Positions 45,652 to 55,649 of a stretch of DNA of 64,000 bases are shown piece after piece. Source of the stretch: Thiohalomonas denitrificans (lineage in GTDB: Bacteria; Pseudomonadota; Gammaproteobacteria; Thiohalomonadales; Thiohalomonadaceae); the NCBI RefSeq assembly GCF_016841685.1, contig NZ_JAENYR010000008.1, positions 1-64,000 on the forward strand, read 5' to 3'. Under the pieces are notes generated by a model. It had not been told where the DNA came from. It saw nothing but the letters and a program-made list of their open reading frames with translations, and did no database searches. Every line of letters begins with the position of its first letter. The stretch's first letter is position 1. A program made the position numbers and the translations under genes.

Positions 45652-46500
45652 TCAGGAAAGCCCCAGGGCTTTCCAGATGGCGGTCGTGGGGCCGGCCTGG
45701 TTCATGGTGTAGAAGTGCAGGCCCGGTGCTCCGGCTTCCAGCAGGCGTCGGCACAGTTCAGTGTTGACGTCGTGCCCATAGGCCCGGATCGCCTCCTTGT
45801 CTTCGCCCATGCTTCCCAGCCGCCATCGCAACCAGCGCGGTATTTCGGCCCCGCAGGCATCGGAAAAGCGAGCCAACTGCTTGAAATTGATAATGGGCAT
45901 TATGCCCGGGACGATCGGCAGTTCGAGTCCCCTCTTCTGGCAATCCTCCACGAATCGCAGGTAGGCATCTATGTTGTAGAAGTATTGGGTAATCGCCGCA
46001 TTGGCGCCGGCCTCGCACTTGCGCTTGAAGTTGGCGAGATCATCATCGGCGCTCTGTGCCTGGGGATGAAATTCGGGGTAGGCGGCAACTTCCAGGTGAA
46101 AGCGGTCGCCGGTCTCCTCGCGAATAAATTCCACCAGTTCATTGGCGTACTGAAAGTCGCCCGGCTCGCGCATTCCCGAAGGCATATCCCCTCGCAGCGC
46201 CACGATGCGCTTGACTCCCATATCGACATAACCCTGAAGCAGTTCGCGTATGCTTTCGCGAGTCGCCCCGATGCAGGAGAGGTGGGGAGCCGCATCCAGA
46301 CCACGCCCCATCAGGTCGCGCACCGTTTCAATGGTGCCCTGTTGGGTACTGCCGCCCGCCCCGAAGGTGACCGATACATAACGAGGCTCGAGCACCTTCA
46401 GTTCGTCGACCGCATCGGAAAGCTTCGCCTTGCCCTGATCGGTCTTGGGCGGAAAAAATTCAAACGAAAACTGCCTGGGATACTTTTTCTGGGATTCCAT
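45652..46500 (-). CDS. metF: 5,10-Methylenetetrahydrofolate reductase
   Basis: MetF is the FAD enzyme that makes methyl-tetrahydrofolate for methionine synthesis. The N-terminal QFSFEFFPPKTDQGKAKL and FGAGGSTQQGTIETV are diagnostic, followed by HLSCIGATRESIRELLQGY, RIVALRGDMPSG, KRKCEAGANAAITQYFYNIDAYLRFVEDC and VPGIMPIINFKQLARFSDACGAEIPRWL. Its 282 aa fit the bacterial enzyme. ATG 46500 has TTGGAG upstream. It follows ahcY after a heptad repeat element, in the metK-ahcY-metF order. Confidence 0.96.
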   Translation of the reverse strand: MESQKKYPRQFSFEFFPPKTDQGKAKLSDAVDELKVLEPRYVSVTFGAGGSTQQGTIETVRDLMGRGLDAAPHLSCIGATRESIRELLQGYVDMGVKRIVALRGDMPSGMREPGDFQYANELVEFIREETGDRFHLEVAAYPEFHPQAQSADDDLANFKRKCEAGANAAITQYFYNIDAYLRFVEDCQKRGLELPIVPGIMPIINFKQLARFSDACGAEIPRWLRWRLGSMGEDKEAIRAYGHDVNTELCRRLLEAGAPGLHFYTMNQAGPTTAIWKALGLS

Positions 46501-46528
46501 GGCTCCAAACCCTCAAGTGATACGTCAG

Positions 46529-46606
46529 CAGTTGCAAGTAGGGCAAGGAGAGTGGAAGCCGCTCCACCTCCCTGGCCACTCGCTACTCGCTACTTGCTAC
46601 TCGCCA
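46529..46606. repeat. Inverted heptad-repeat element between ahcY and metF
   Basis: The + strand shows AGTTGCAAGTAGGGCAAGGA to the left and a right arm of ACTCGCT/ACTTGCT/ACTCGCC units that abuts the ahcY stop codon at 46609-46611. The apex carries GTGGA...TCCAC, a small hairpin. In the direction of transcription it begins right at the end of ahcY. Confidence 0.8.
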
Positions 46607-46608
46607 CT

Positions 46609-48045
46609 TCAATACCGGTAGTGATCCGGTTTGTAGGGACCTTCGGTCGGCACGCCGATGTAGTCCGCCTGTACCTTACTGAGTTCGGTCAGGTGTACGC
46701 CGATCCGGTTCAGGTGCAGGCGAGCCACCTTTTCATCCAGGATCTTCGGTAGCACGTAGACCTTTTTCTCGTAGTGGTCGCCCCGGCCAAACAGCTCCAT
46801 TTGCGCCAGCACCTGATTGGTAAAGGAGGCGGACATGACGAAGCTCGGGTGACCCGTGGCGCAGCCGAGATTCACCAGACGTCCTTCAGCCAGGATGGTG
46901 ACCTTCTTGCCGTCCGGCTCGTCCGCGGTAGGGGGGAAGATGATGTGGTCGACCTGCGGCTTGATGTTCTCCCACTCGTACTTGCGCACTCCGGCAATGT
47001 CGATTTCCGAATCGAAATGGCCGATGTTGCAGACGATGGCCTCGTTTTTCATGGCCGCCATGTGATCGTGGGTGATCACGGCCTCGTTGCCGGTGGCGGT
47101 CACGAAGATGTCGCCGTGTGGCGCCGCTTCATCCATGGTCATCACCCGAAAACCTTCCATCGCCGCCTGCAGCGCACAGATGGGATCGATCTCCGTGACC
47201 CAAACCGTGGCCCCCAGCCCCCGGAAGGCCTGCGCACAGCCCTTGCCGACATCGCCGTAACCGAGCACCACGCAGGTCTTGCCGGCGATCATGACGTCGG
47301 TGGCGCGCTTGATGCCGTCCATCACCGACTCGCGGCAGCCGTAAAGGTTGTCGAACTTGGATTTGGTGACCGAGTCGTTGACGTTCATGGCCGGGAACAG
47401 CAGGCTGCCGTCCTTTTCCATGTGATAGAGCCGGTGCACTCCGGTGGTGGTCTCCTCGGTGACGCCGCGAATGCCGGCGGCCATCTCGGTCCATTTGTTG
47501 GTGCTGTTGGCAAAGTGGCGCTTGAGGACGCCCAGAACGGCGGTGTACTCCTCGTTGTCACCGGCCTGGGGCTCGGGCACCGCGCCCGCCTTTTCGAACT
47601 CGACGCCCTTGTGCAGCAGCAGGGTGGCATCGCCGCCGTCATCGAGGATCATGTTGGGTCCTTTGCCGTCGGGCCAGGCAAGCGCCTGTTCCGTGCACCA
47701 CCAGTACTCCTCGATGGTTTCACCTTTCCAGGCGTAGACAGGGATGCCCTCGGCAGCGATAGCGGCAGCGGCGTGATCCTGGGTAGAGAAAATGTTGCAG
47801 GAGGCCCAGCGGACCTCGGCTCCCAACTCCACCAGGGTCTCGATGAGCACCGCCGTCTGGATGGTCATGTGCAGGGATCCGGTGACGCGTGCGCCCTTGA
47901 GCGGCTTGGCGGCACCGTACTCCTCGCGCAGCGCCATCAGACCCGGCATCTCGGTCTCGGCAATGGCGATCTCCTTGCGGCCCCAATCGGCCAGGGAGAT
48001 ATCGGCAACTCTATAATCCGAGAACTCGGAAGGAACAGCGTTCAT
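46609..48045 (-). CDS. ahcY: S-adenosylhomocysteine hydrolase
   Basis: AhcY splits S-adenosylhomocysteine into adenosine and homocysteine, removing the product inhibitor of all SAM methyltransferases. It carries [18 protein letters not shown], the NAD-binding [66 protein letters not shown] and the C-terminal PDHYRY. At 478 aa it has the insertion typical of many bacterial enzymes relative to the 432-residue mammalian form. Its leader contains an SAH riboswitch and a heptad repeat element, so its level should follow SAH. The next gene is metF. Confidence 0.97.
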   Translation of the reverse strand: MNAVPSEFSDYRVADISLADWGRKEIAIAETEMPGLMALREEYGAAKPLKGARVTGSLHMTIQTAVLIETLVELGAEVRWASCNIFSTQDHAAAAIAAEGIPVYAWKGETIEEYWWCTEQALAWPDGKGPNMILDDGGDATLLLHKGVEFEKAGAVPEPQAGDNEEYTAVLGVLKRHFANSTNKWTEMAAGIRGVTEETTTGVHRLYHMEKDGSLLFPAMNVNDSVTKSKFDNLYGCRESVMDGIKRATDVMIAGKTCVVLGYGDVGKGCAQAFRGLGATVWVTEIDPICALQAAMEGFRVMTMDEAAPHGDIFVTATGNEAVITHDHMAAMKNEAIVCNIGHFDSEIDIAGVRKYEWENIKPQVDHIIFPPTADEPDGKKVTILAEGRLVNLGCATGHPSFVMSASFTNQVLAQMELFGRGDHYEKKVYVLPKILDEKVARLHLNRIGVHLTELSKVQADYIGVPTEGPYKPDHYRY

Positions 48046-48064
48046 GAAGCAAGCTCCATCGATT

Positions 48065-48140
48065 CGCTGAGCGCCGTTGTTCCAGGAAAACCGCGAAACC
48101 CTGAGCCTGACGGGAAACCGCTGCAGCGCTCCTCAGGGTT
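48065..48140 (-). ncRNA. S-adenosylhomocysteine (SAH) riboswitch upstream of ahcY
   Basis: In the ahcY sense direction the leader reads CCCTGAGGAGCGCTGCAGCGG, then CAGGCTCAGGG, then AACGGCGCTCAGCG, ending 20 bp before the ATG. This matches the SAH-riboswitch core as I remember it (GAGGAGCGCUGC ... AGGCUCGG ... AACGGCGCUC). CCCTGAG pairs with CTCAGGG, and GAGCGC can pair with GCGCTC as the pseudoknot. Known members lie before ahcY and increase expression when SAH is abundant. The position so close to the start suggests control of translation by exposing the TGGAG site. This is a confident motif match, not a computed fold. Confidence 0.88.
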
Positions 48141-48149
48141 ACGGTGAAT

Positions 48150-48270
48150 AGTTGCGAGTTGCGAGTTGCGAGTGGCTAGCTGCTAGCCAGGAGAGGCAGT
48201 TCCACGCCCAGGTGGCAGTCGCCGCCTCGCCACTAGCCACTAGCCACTAGCTACTAGCTACTAGCTACTG
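48150..48270. repeat. Inverted heptad-repeat element between metK and ahcY
   Basis: Arms: GTTGCGAGTTGCGAGTTGCG and on into AGTGGCTAGC (left), and CGCCACTAGCCACTAGCC and on into TACTAGCTACTAG (right). An apex between them holds CCAC...GTGG inside GAGGC...GCCTC. In transcription order it starts at the metK stop and ends about 10 bp before the SAH riboswitch. It may separate the metK transcript from the riboswitch-controlled part. Confidence 0.85.
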
Positions 48271-48272
48271 AT

Positions 48273-49433
48273 TTAGAATCCGGCTGCTTCGCGGAGGGCG
48301 TCGGCCTTGTCGGTCCGTTCCCAGGTGAACTCCTCTTCTTCACGGCCGAAGTGGCCGTAAGCGGCCGTCTTGGCGTAAATGGGGCGCAGCAGATCGAGCA
48401 TTGCCACCATGCCGCGTGGACGCAGATCGAAGAACTCGCGCACCAGGTTGACCAGGCGTTCATGGGTGACCTTTCCGGTGCCGAAGGTCTCTACGGAAAT
48501 CGAGGTGGGCTCCGCCACGCCGATGGCGTAAGAGACCTGGACCTCGCAGCGGTCGGCCAGACCGGCGGCTACCATGTTCTTGGCGACATAGCGGCAGGCA
48601 TAAGCGGCGGAACGGTCCACCTTCGACGGATCCTTGCCCGAAAAGGCACCGCCGCCATGGCGGGCCATACCACCGTAGGTGTCGACGATGATCTTGCGTC
48701 CGGTGAGGCCGCAGTCCCCCATTGGGCCGCCGACCACAAAACGGCCGGTGGGGTTGATATAGAAGCGGGTATTCTTGTCGAGCCACTCCTTTGGGAGCGT
48801 GGGCAGGATGATTTCGTCCATCACTGCTTCGTGGACGGTTTTCTCGGCGATGTCCGCGCTGTGCTGCGTTGACAGGACCACCGCATCGATACCCACCGGC
48901 TTGCCGTCCTCGTAGCGGAAGGTGACCTGGCTCTTGGCATCGGGGCGCAGCCACGGCAGGGTGCCGTTCTTGCGGATCTCCGACTGGCGTTTGACCAGCC
49001 GGTGCGCGAAGGTGATGGGTGCCGGCATCAGTACGTCGGTCTCGTTGGTTGCATAACCGAACATCAGTCCCTGGTCGCCAGCGCCCTGTTCACGAGCCTC
49101 AGTCTCGTCCACGCCCATGGCGATGTCCGGCGACTGTTTGCCTACCGCATTCAGGACGGCACTGGATTCCCAGTCGAAACCCATCTCGGAGCTGTTGTAG
49201 CCCACTTCCCGAACCGTATTACGTGCCACTTGTTCGAAATCCACCACCGCATGGGTGGTGATCTCACCGGCCACAAGCACCATCCCGGTCTTTACCAATG
49301 TTTCGCAAGCGACACGTGCCTGGCGATCTTGCGCCAGGATGGCGTCAAGTACGGCGTCAGAAATCTGGTCCGCAATCTTGTCCGGATGTCCCTCGGATAC
49401 CGATTCGGAGGTAAACAGATGCCGGTTCGACAT
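48273..49433 (-). CDS. metK: S-adenosylmethionine synthetase
   Basis: MetK makes SAM from methionine and ATP. All motifs are present: [55 protein letters not shown] with [58 protein letters not shown] and [23 protein letters not shown]. Its 386 aa are full length. A GAGGAAAG site precedes ATG 49433. It is the first gene of the metK-ahcY-metF-rsmE run. The promoter should be within the 115 bp before it. Confidence 0.97.
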   Translation of the reverse strand: MSNRHLFTSESVSEGHPDKIADQISDAVLDAILAQDRQARVACETLVKTGMVLVAGEITTHAVVDFEQVARNTVREVGYNSSEMGFDWESSAVLNAVGKQSPDIAMGVDETEAREQGAGDQGLMFGYATNETDVLMPAPITFAHRLVKRQSEIRKNGTLPWLRPDAKSQVTFRYEDGKPVGIDAVVLSTQHSADIAEKTVHEAVMDEIILPTLPKEWLDKNTRFYINPTGRFVVGGPMGDCGLTGRKIIVDTYGGMARHGGGAFSGKDPSKVDRSAAYACRYVAKNMVAAGLADRCEVQVSYAIGVAEPTSISVETFGTGKVTHERLVNLVREFFDLRPRGMVAMLDLLRPIYAKTAAYGHFGREEEEFTWERTDKADALREAAGF

Positions 49434-49548
49434 GGGCTTTCCTCAATGCTCTAATTAGGTGAGTTCAGATGGATGCGCGGATCTTACACGACCATCAACG
49501 CAAATGCCCATCACCGGCATGACAATGAACCGGCAAAAGTTTTCGTCG

Positions 49549-50373
49549 TCAGTAGCCCCACGTGTCTTTGAGGAGTTCAGCCTGTCCCTGGTAATCCGCA
49601 GGGTCGGCGGGTTCGAAGGTGTCGATATTCAAAGACTCCAGCGCGTCACGACCGTCTTCACTGTCGCCGGCACTGAGCAGTGCCTGACGAAGTGCATTGG
49701 CCAGTGCATTATCCACATCCGGACCGACCGAGACGGCGGGTGAGGGCACCTGGGTGGTCGTGGTCACGGTGTTCAGTGAGGGGAAGCTTCCCACCATTCC
49801 CGCGGGGATAATGGCACCTGCGGTCTTTCCCTCGACCGTCATGCGGGCAGCGGTCAACGAGTCTTCTGTCTCGACAATCCGGGGTTGACGAAGGGGATGG
49901 GGGTAAAGTTGGGACAGGCGTAAGGCACCCAGGGCCGGCGACGGTGTGGTGGCAATACGCTTACCCACCAAATCGGCAGGTTCCAGGATGAAGGAATCCG
50001 GGTTGGCCACCAGCGTATAGCTTACCGCAGCCGGAAACTTGGCCAGTATGCGGTATCCCATTTTCTGGACGCGGTAATCCGTGAAATGTGGGCCATCGAG
50101 GATAATATCGTACTCCCCGCGTTTGAGCATCTGCCAATAGGAGAGGAAATTGCGGTTAACCACCAGTTCCAGGTCACGTCCGGTGGTTCTCTCGAGGTAA
50201 TTCAAGAGCGGCTGATAGGCCGTTCGGGTCTGTTCGGCCGGGAGCACCGGGTGTACCGCAAAGGTGAGTTTGGCAGCGCTTGCCGGCAGACCTATTGTGA
50301 ACAGCGCCAGGAATGTCAGTGCCCGAAAGCTTGGATCGGCACCCGCAATCCTGGGGGTCGATGAATATCCCAT
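49549..50373 (-). CDS. PhnD-like periplasmic substrate-binding protein
   Basis: A 274-aa protein with a signal-peptide-like segment (FRALTFLALFTIGLPASA) and the fold of phosphate/phosphonate-type ABC binding proteins: LTFAVHPVLPAEQTRTAYQPLLNYLERTTGRDLELVV, then GEYDIILDGPHFTDYRVQKMGYRILAKF and the second lobe PADLVGKRIATTPSPALGALRL. The start at 50373 has an AGGTGGGG site. No transporter genes are adjacent, so it may serve as an orphan receptor or work with a distant permease. The ligand is not deducible. It is divergent from tkt across 506 bp. Confidence 0.75.
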   Translation of the reverse strand: MGYSSTPRIAGADPSFRALTFLALFTIGLPASAAKLTFAVHPVLPAEQTRTAYQPLLNYLERTTGRDLELVVNRNFLSYWQMLKRGEYDIILDGPHFTDYRVQKMGYRILAKFPAAVSYTLVANPDSFILEPADLVGKRIATTPSPALGALRLSQLYPHPLRQPRIVETEDSLTAARMTVEGKTAGAIIPAGMVGSFPSLNTVTTTTQVPSPAVSVGPDVDNALANALRQALLSAGDSEDGRDALESLNIDTFEPADPADYQGQAELLKDTWGY

Positions 50374-50879
50374 TTGTTTTCCCCACCTTTTTATCGTTGT
50401 CTGAAACGCCTGATGGCCGGGGCCGCTTCGGCGGGGCTTATCGAAACGGTATTCCGATTGAGTGTATTTGCCGGTCGCCGATCGATCAAGAAAGGGCTTT
50501 TCATTTCCGGTCCCTTGGCTATTCTTTAGTTAGTTTGGTTAGGTTCCCGATGGAGCCGGGAAATCGCTGTTGTGCCATAAATATCCTTTGTGGATATATA
50601 AGTAACTGATTTAAAAGCATTGTGTGAGGCTTTTGTTCTCTCGCCTATTGCCCCGGGGCTGTGAATCGGTGACAATCGCCGGTCCGGTTTACATCCTTGT
50701 CCGGGCCGCGCGAATCTGTTTGGCTTTCTATCCCCTCCAGGCGCCGGCTACAGCGGGCCAAGAATGAAGGCAACCGCCTGCCGCAGGCGGGATAAACTGC
50801 CGAACGAACAAGAACATCCGTGGTGCGCCGGGCGTGCCGCGATTACTTCAGCTTCGCAATACGTTTTAGGAGTACGCAC
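50374..50879. promoter_or_regulatory. 506-bp divergent control region of the tkt cluster
   Basis: No gene is visible. The region has an AT-rich stretch at 50575-50605 containing the palindrome ATATCC-TTTGT-GGATAT (50581-50597), a candidate operator. A perfect CGCCTGC/GCAGGCG hairpin near 50777 lies about 100 bp before tkt. The position suggests the promoter of the tkt-gap-pgk-pyk-fba genes. A TAGGAG ribosome-binding site precedes tkt. No -35/-10 pair stands out. Confidence 0.5.
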
Positions 50880-52874
50880 ATGCCAAGCCGCAAAGACTTA
50901 GCGAATGCTATCCGTGCATTGAGTATGGATGCTGTACAGAAGGCCAAATCCGGTCACCCGGGCGCCCCCATGGGGATGGCGGATATCGCCGAGGTCCTCT
51001 GGAACGGCCATCTCAAGCACAACCCCACCAATCCCGAGTGGCACGACCGTGACCGTTTTGTTCTCTCTAATGGCCACGGCTCCATGCTGATCTATTCGCT
51101 CCTGCACCTGACCGGTTATGACCTGTCGATGGAGGATCTGAAAAACTTCCGTCAGCTGCACTCCAAGACCCCGGGTCATCCCGAGTACGGCTACGCGCCC
51201 GGCATCGAGACCACCACCGGACCGTTGGGGCAGGGCGTCACCAACGCCGTCGGCATGGCGCTGGCCGAACGTACCCTCGGTGCCCAGTTCAATCGCGGCA
51301 CTCACAAGATCGTCGACCATTATACCTACACCTTCATGGGTGACGGCTGCATGATGGAGGGGATCTCCCACGAGTCCTGCGCCCTCGCCGGCACCTGGGG
51401 GCTGGGCAAGCTGATAGCGTTCTGGGATGACAACGGCATCTCCATCGACGGCCACGTTGAAAACTGGTTTACCGATGACACGCCCAAGCGGTTTGAAGCC
51501 TACGGCTGGCATGTGGTTCGTGACGTTGACGGCCATGATACCGCTGCCATCGACAAGGCGATTCACGAAGCCAAGTCGGTCAATGACAAGCCGACGCTGA
51601 TCTGCTGCAAGACCGTCATCGGGTACGGTGCGCCGAACCTCTGCGGCAGCCATGACTGTCACGGCGCCCCATTGGGTGATGATGAAATTCAGGCCACCCG
51701 CGAAAACCTCGGCTGGAAATACGGGCCTTTCGAGGTGCCGGATGACGTCTACGCCGGTTGGGATGCAAAGCAGAAAGGCGCCTCCGCCGAGTCTCATTGG
51801 CAGGAGAAGTTCGACGCCTACAAGAAAGAGTTCCCTGAGCTGGCGGACGAATTCGAGCGCCGCATGAAGGGCGAACTTCCGGCGAACTGGAAAGAGACCG
51901 TCAACGGCTGGATCCAGACCGCCAACGAAAAGGCCGAGAAGGTCGCCTCCCGCAAGGCCTCAGGCAACACCATTGCCGCCTTCGCCAAGGCACTGCCGGA
52001 ACTGCTCGGCGGCTCCGCCGACCTGACGCCGTCCAACAATACCTCCTGGCCGGAAGCCACTGCGATTACCCGCACCGTGGCCGACGGCAACTACATCTCC
52101 TACGGCGTGCGTGAGTTCGGCATGTCCGCCATCCTCAACGGCGTCGCCCTGCACGGCGGCTTTGTAGCGTTCGGCGGCACCTTCCTGATGTTCTCGGAAT
52201 ACGCCCGCAACGCCCTGCGCATGGCGGCGCTGATGAAGCAGCGTTCGATCTTTGTCTATACCCACGACTCCATCGGTCTGGGCGAAGACGGTCCCACCCA
52301 CCAGCCGGTGGAGCAGATTGCGACCCTGCGCCTCATCCCCAACATGACCCTGTGGCGTCCCTGCGATCAGGTTGAAACCGCTATCGCCTGGCAGTCGGCG
52401 GTCGAGCGGATGGATGGCCCCTCCTGCCTGATCTTCTCGCGCCAGGGTCTTCCGCACATGGAACGCTCCAGCGCGCAAATCGCCGATGTCGCCAAGGGCG
52501 GCTATGTCCTGCGCGATTGCGAAGGGACACCGGAGGCCATCATTATCGCGACCGGTTCCGAAGTCGAACTGGCGGTGCAGGCCTTTGACGAGTTGTCCGG
52601 CAAAGGCAAGAAGGTGCGTGTGGTCTCCATGCCCTCCACCAACCTCTTCGATTCCCAGGACCCGGCCTATCGCGAGTCGGTACTGCCCGCTGCCGTCACC
52701 GCCCGCGTGGCCGTCGAGGCCGGCGTCACCGACTTCTGGCGCAAGTATGTGGGCCTGAATGGTGATGTCATCGGCGTCGATCGCTTCGGCGAGTCCGCAC
52801 CGGCCGACCAACTCTTCAAGGAGTTCGGTGTAACGGCGGAGAACGTGGTTAAGGCCGTCGAAAACGTGCTCTAA
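50880..52874 (+). CDS. tkt: Transketolase
   Basis: A 664-aa thiamine-diphosphate enzyme of the Calvin and pentose-phosphate cycles, moving two-carbon units between sugar phosphates. The conserved segments are [45 protein letters not shown], the cofactor motif [55 protein letters not shown] and [20 protein letters not shown] use ATG 50880 ([14 protein letters not shown]) with TAGGAG upstream; the track start at 50820 adds 20 spurious residues. It leads the carbon-metabolism run tkt-gap-pgk-pyk-fba. The C-terminal domain is complete. Confidence 0.97.
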   Translation: MPSRKDLANAIRALSMDAVQKAKSGHPGAPMGMADIAEVLWNGHLKHNPTNPEWHDRDRFVLSNGHGSMLIYSLLHLTGYDLSMEDLKNFRQLHSKTPGHPEYGYAPGIETTTGPLGQGVTNAVGMALAERTLGAQFNRGTHKIVDHYTYTFMGDGCMMEGISHESCALAGTWGLGKLIAFWDDNGISIDGHVENWFTDDTPKRFEAYGWHVVRDVDGHDTAAIDKAIHEAKSVNDKPTLICCKTVIGYGAPNLCGSHDCHGAPLGDDEIQATRENLGWKYGPFEVPDDVYAGWDAKQKGASAESHWQEKFDAYKKEFPELADEFERRMKGELPANWKETVNGWIQTANEKAEKVASRKASGNTIAAFAKALPELLGGSADLTPSNNTSWPEATAITRTVADGNYISYGVREFGMSAILNGVALHGGFVAFGGTFLMFSEYARNALRMAALMKQRSIFVYTHDSIGLGEDGPTHQPVEQIATLRLIPNMTLWRPCDQVETAIAWQSAVERMDGPSCLIFSRQGLPHMERSSAQIADVAKGGYVLRDCEGTPEAIIIATGSEVELAVQAFDELSGKGKKVRVVSMPSTNLFDSQDPAYRESVLPAAVTARVAVEAGVTDFWRKYVGLNGDVIGVDRFGESAPADQLFKEFGVTAENVVKAVENVL

Positions 52875-52888
52875 AGCTGTTTTCGGTT

Positions 52889-52907
52889 CGGGGAGGTCAC
52901 CTCCCCG
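52889..52907. other. GC-rich hairpin in the tkt-gap junction
   Basis: CGGGGAGG-TCA-CCTCCCCG is a perfect 8-bp stem with a 3-base loop just after the tkt stop. There is no clean T-run after it, so it may slow RNA decay or tune readthrough rather than terminate. Confidence 0.6.
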
Positions 52908-52925
52908 TGGCTCGTCTTGTTTTAA

Positions 52926-53951
<1,026 letters not shown>

Positions 53952-54052
53952 GTGGCTAGTAGCTAGTGGCTAGTGGCTAGTAGCGAGGATGTGCCGGCGG
54001 CATCGCCGCCGGCACTCCTTTCCTGGCAACTCGTCACTCGCAACTAGCAACT
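53952..54052. repeat. Inverted heptad-repeat element between gap and pgk
   Basis: Directly after the gap stop come GTGGCTA/GTAGCTA/GTGGCTA units, then the apex GTGCCGGCGGC-ATC-GCCGCCGGCAC, a perfect 11-bp stem with a 3-base loop. Inverse arms follow (ACTCGTC ACTCGCA ACTAGCA). This is the clearest case of heptad arms crowned by an independent hairpin. pgk starts 72 bp later. Confidence 0.88.
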
Positions 54053-54123
54053 GAACAGAGAGTCATCCACCAAGGCGCCCCTTGGCCGATGATTTTTCCG
54101 TAATACCTCAGGGAGCACTAATA

Positions 54124-55305
54124 ATGGCTTTTATCAAGCTGACCGATTTGGACCTGGCCGGCAAGCGGGTGCTGATTCGCGCGGACCTCAATGTCCCGGT
54201 GAAGAATGGTAAGGTGACCTCCGATGCCCGCATTTCCGCCTCCATGCCTACTATCGAGCACTGCATCAACGCCGGTGCCAAGGTGATGGTGATGTCTCAC
54301 CGCGGCCGTCCCGAAGAGGGTGTGGTGGATGTGGAGAACTCCATGCAGCCGATTGCCGACGACCTGTCGGAGAAGCTCGGCAAGCCGGTGGCGCTGATCA
54401 AGGATTATCTGGAAAACGCACCTGAAATCGCCGACGGCACGGTCGTGCTGCTCGAGAACGTGCGCTTTAACCGGGGCGAGAAAAAAGACGACGAAGCGCT
54501 GGCGAAAAAATATGCCGCGCTGTGCGATGTCTATGTGATGGATGCCTTTGGTACCGCACATCGCGCGCAGGCCTCCACCCACGGGGTTGGCAAGTTCGCC
54601 CCGACTGCCTGTGCCGGCCTGCTCCTGAGCAAGGAGTTGGAAGCGCTGGGCAAGGCACTGAAGGAGCCGAAGCGGCCGATGTCGGCGATTGTGGGTGGCT
54701 CCAAGGTCTCCACCAAGCTGACGGTTCTCGAGTCCCTCTCCAAAATCGTCGATCAGTTGATCGTCGGCGGAGGGATTGCCAATACCTTTATCGCCGCGGC
54801 CGGGCACAACGTTGGAAAATCTCTCTACGAGAAAGACCTGGTGGCCGAGGCGAAGCGCCTGATGGAGGCGGCCAAGGCGAAAGGTAGCGAGATCCCGGTT
54901 CCGGTGGATGTGGTGGTCGGAAAAGAGTTCTCCGAAACTGCCGAGGCGATCACCAAGAAGGTGGATGAGGTTGCCGACGACGACATGATCTTCGATATCG
55001 GGCCGGAAACTGCCAGACAATACGCGGAGATGATGAAGCAAGCCGGAACCGTCATCTGGAACGGCCCGGTCGGTGTTTTCGAGTTCGACCAGTTCGGTGG
55101 GGGAACCAAGGCACTGGGCACGGCCATTGCCGAATCCGATGCCTTTTCCATCGCCGGCGGCGGCGATACCATCGCGGCCATCCAGAAATACGGAATTTAT
55201 GATCAGGTGTCCTACATATCAACTGCCGGTGGCGCGTTTCTCGAATATCTCGAAGGCAAGGCTCTGCCGGCCGTGGCGATGCTCGAGGCGCGGGCGAGCG
55301 AGTAG
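54124..55305 (+). CDS. pgk: Phosphoglycerate kinase
   Basis: Pgk interconverts 3-phosphoglycerate and 1,3-bisphosphoglycerate. Signatures: [84 protein letters not shown] and the C-terminal [43 protein letters not shown] 54124 ([11 protein letters not shown]), with a GGGAG site, gives 393 aa; the track start at 54082 is upstream of this ribosome-binding site. It is separated from gap by a heptad repeat element and from pyk by 344 bp. Confidence 0.97.
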   Translation: MAFIKLTDLDLAGKRVLIRADLNVPVKNGKVTSDARISASMPTIEHCINAGAKVMVMSHRGRPEEGVVDVENSMQPIADDLSEKLGKPVALIKDYLENAPEIADGTVVLLENVRFNRGEKKDDEALAKKYAALCDVYVMDAFGTAHRAQASTHGVGKFAPTACAGLLLSKELEALGKALKEPKRPMSAIVGGSKVSTKLTVLESLSKIVDQLIVGGGIANTFIAAAGHNVGKSLYEKDLVAEAKRLMEAAKAKGSEIPVPVDVVVGKEFSETAEAITKKVDEVADDDMIFDIGPETARQYAEMMKQAGTVIWNGPVGVFEFDQFGGGTKALGTAIAESDAFSIAGGGDTIAAIQKYGIYDQVSYISTAGGAFLEYLEGKALPAVAMLEARASE

Positions 55306-55649
55306 ATTAAAGGACACGATGGGGCGCATCTGGCGGGTGTGCCCGCGCTCCATCAAGTACACTAGGACCCGTGAGATTCTGAATGCCGGGGCGAGCGGTG
55401 CATAGCATGCGGCCAGTTCGTGGCATGCCGGGTCTGACAGGCCCTGGAAGCGGCCCAAGAGCCGTGGCGGGTGCGGCCCGTCATGACGTGCGCTTCGGCG
55501 CAACGTCGACAGGAATGGAAAATTGGCGAACAGTGGCGGTGGTGCCCTGACCAGGCCAGGGTAGGCAGGCGTAGGAGACCCGGTTGCGAAAGCATCGGGC
55601 CCAGGCGCACCCGGACCAGTGAGCAGTGCCGCTCGAAGACAAAAAATTT
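55306..55649. other. pgk-pyk spacer, 344 bp, no gene
   Basis: The track frames here are arginine-rich shadows. The only structure I see is CCCTG-ACCAGGC-CAGGG near 55549-55565. There is no recognisable promoter, terminator or RNA motif; a pyk promoter is possible because of the length. Confidence 0.45.

Noticed and set aside
46774-48147. 457-aa plus-strand ORF opposite ahcY
   Set aside because: It mirrors the ahcY codons and runs into the SAH riboswitch region; ahcY is unambiguous.
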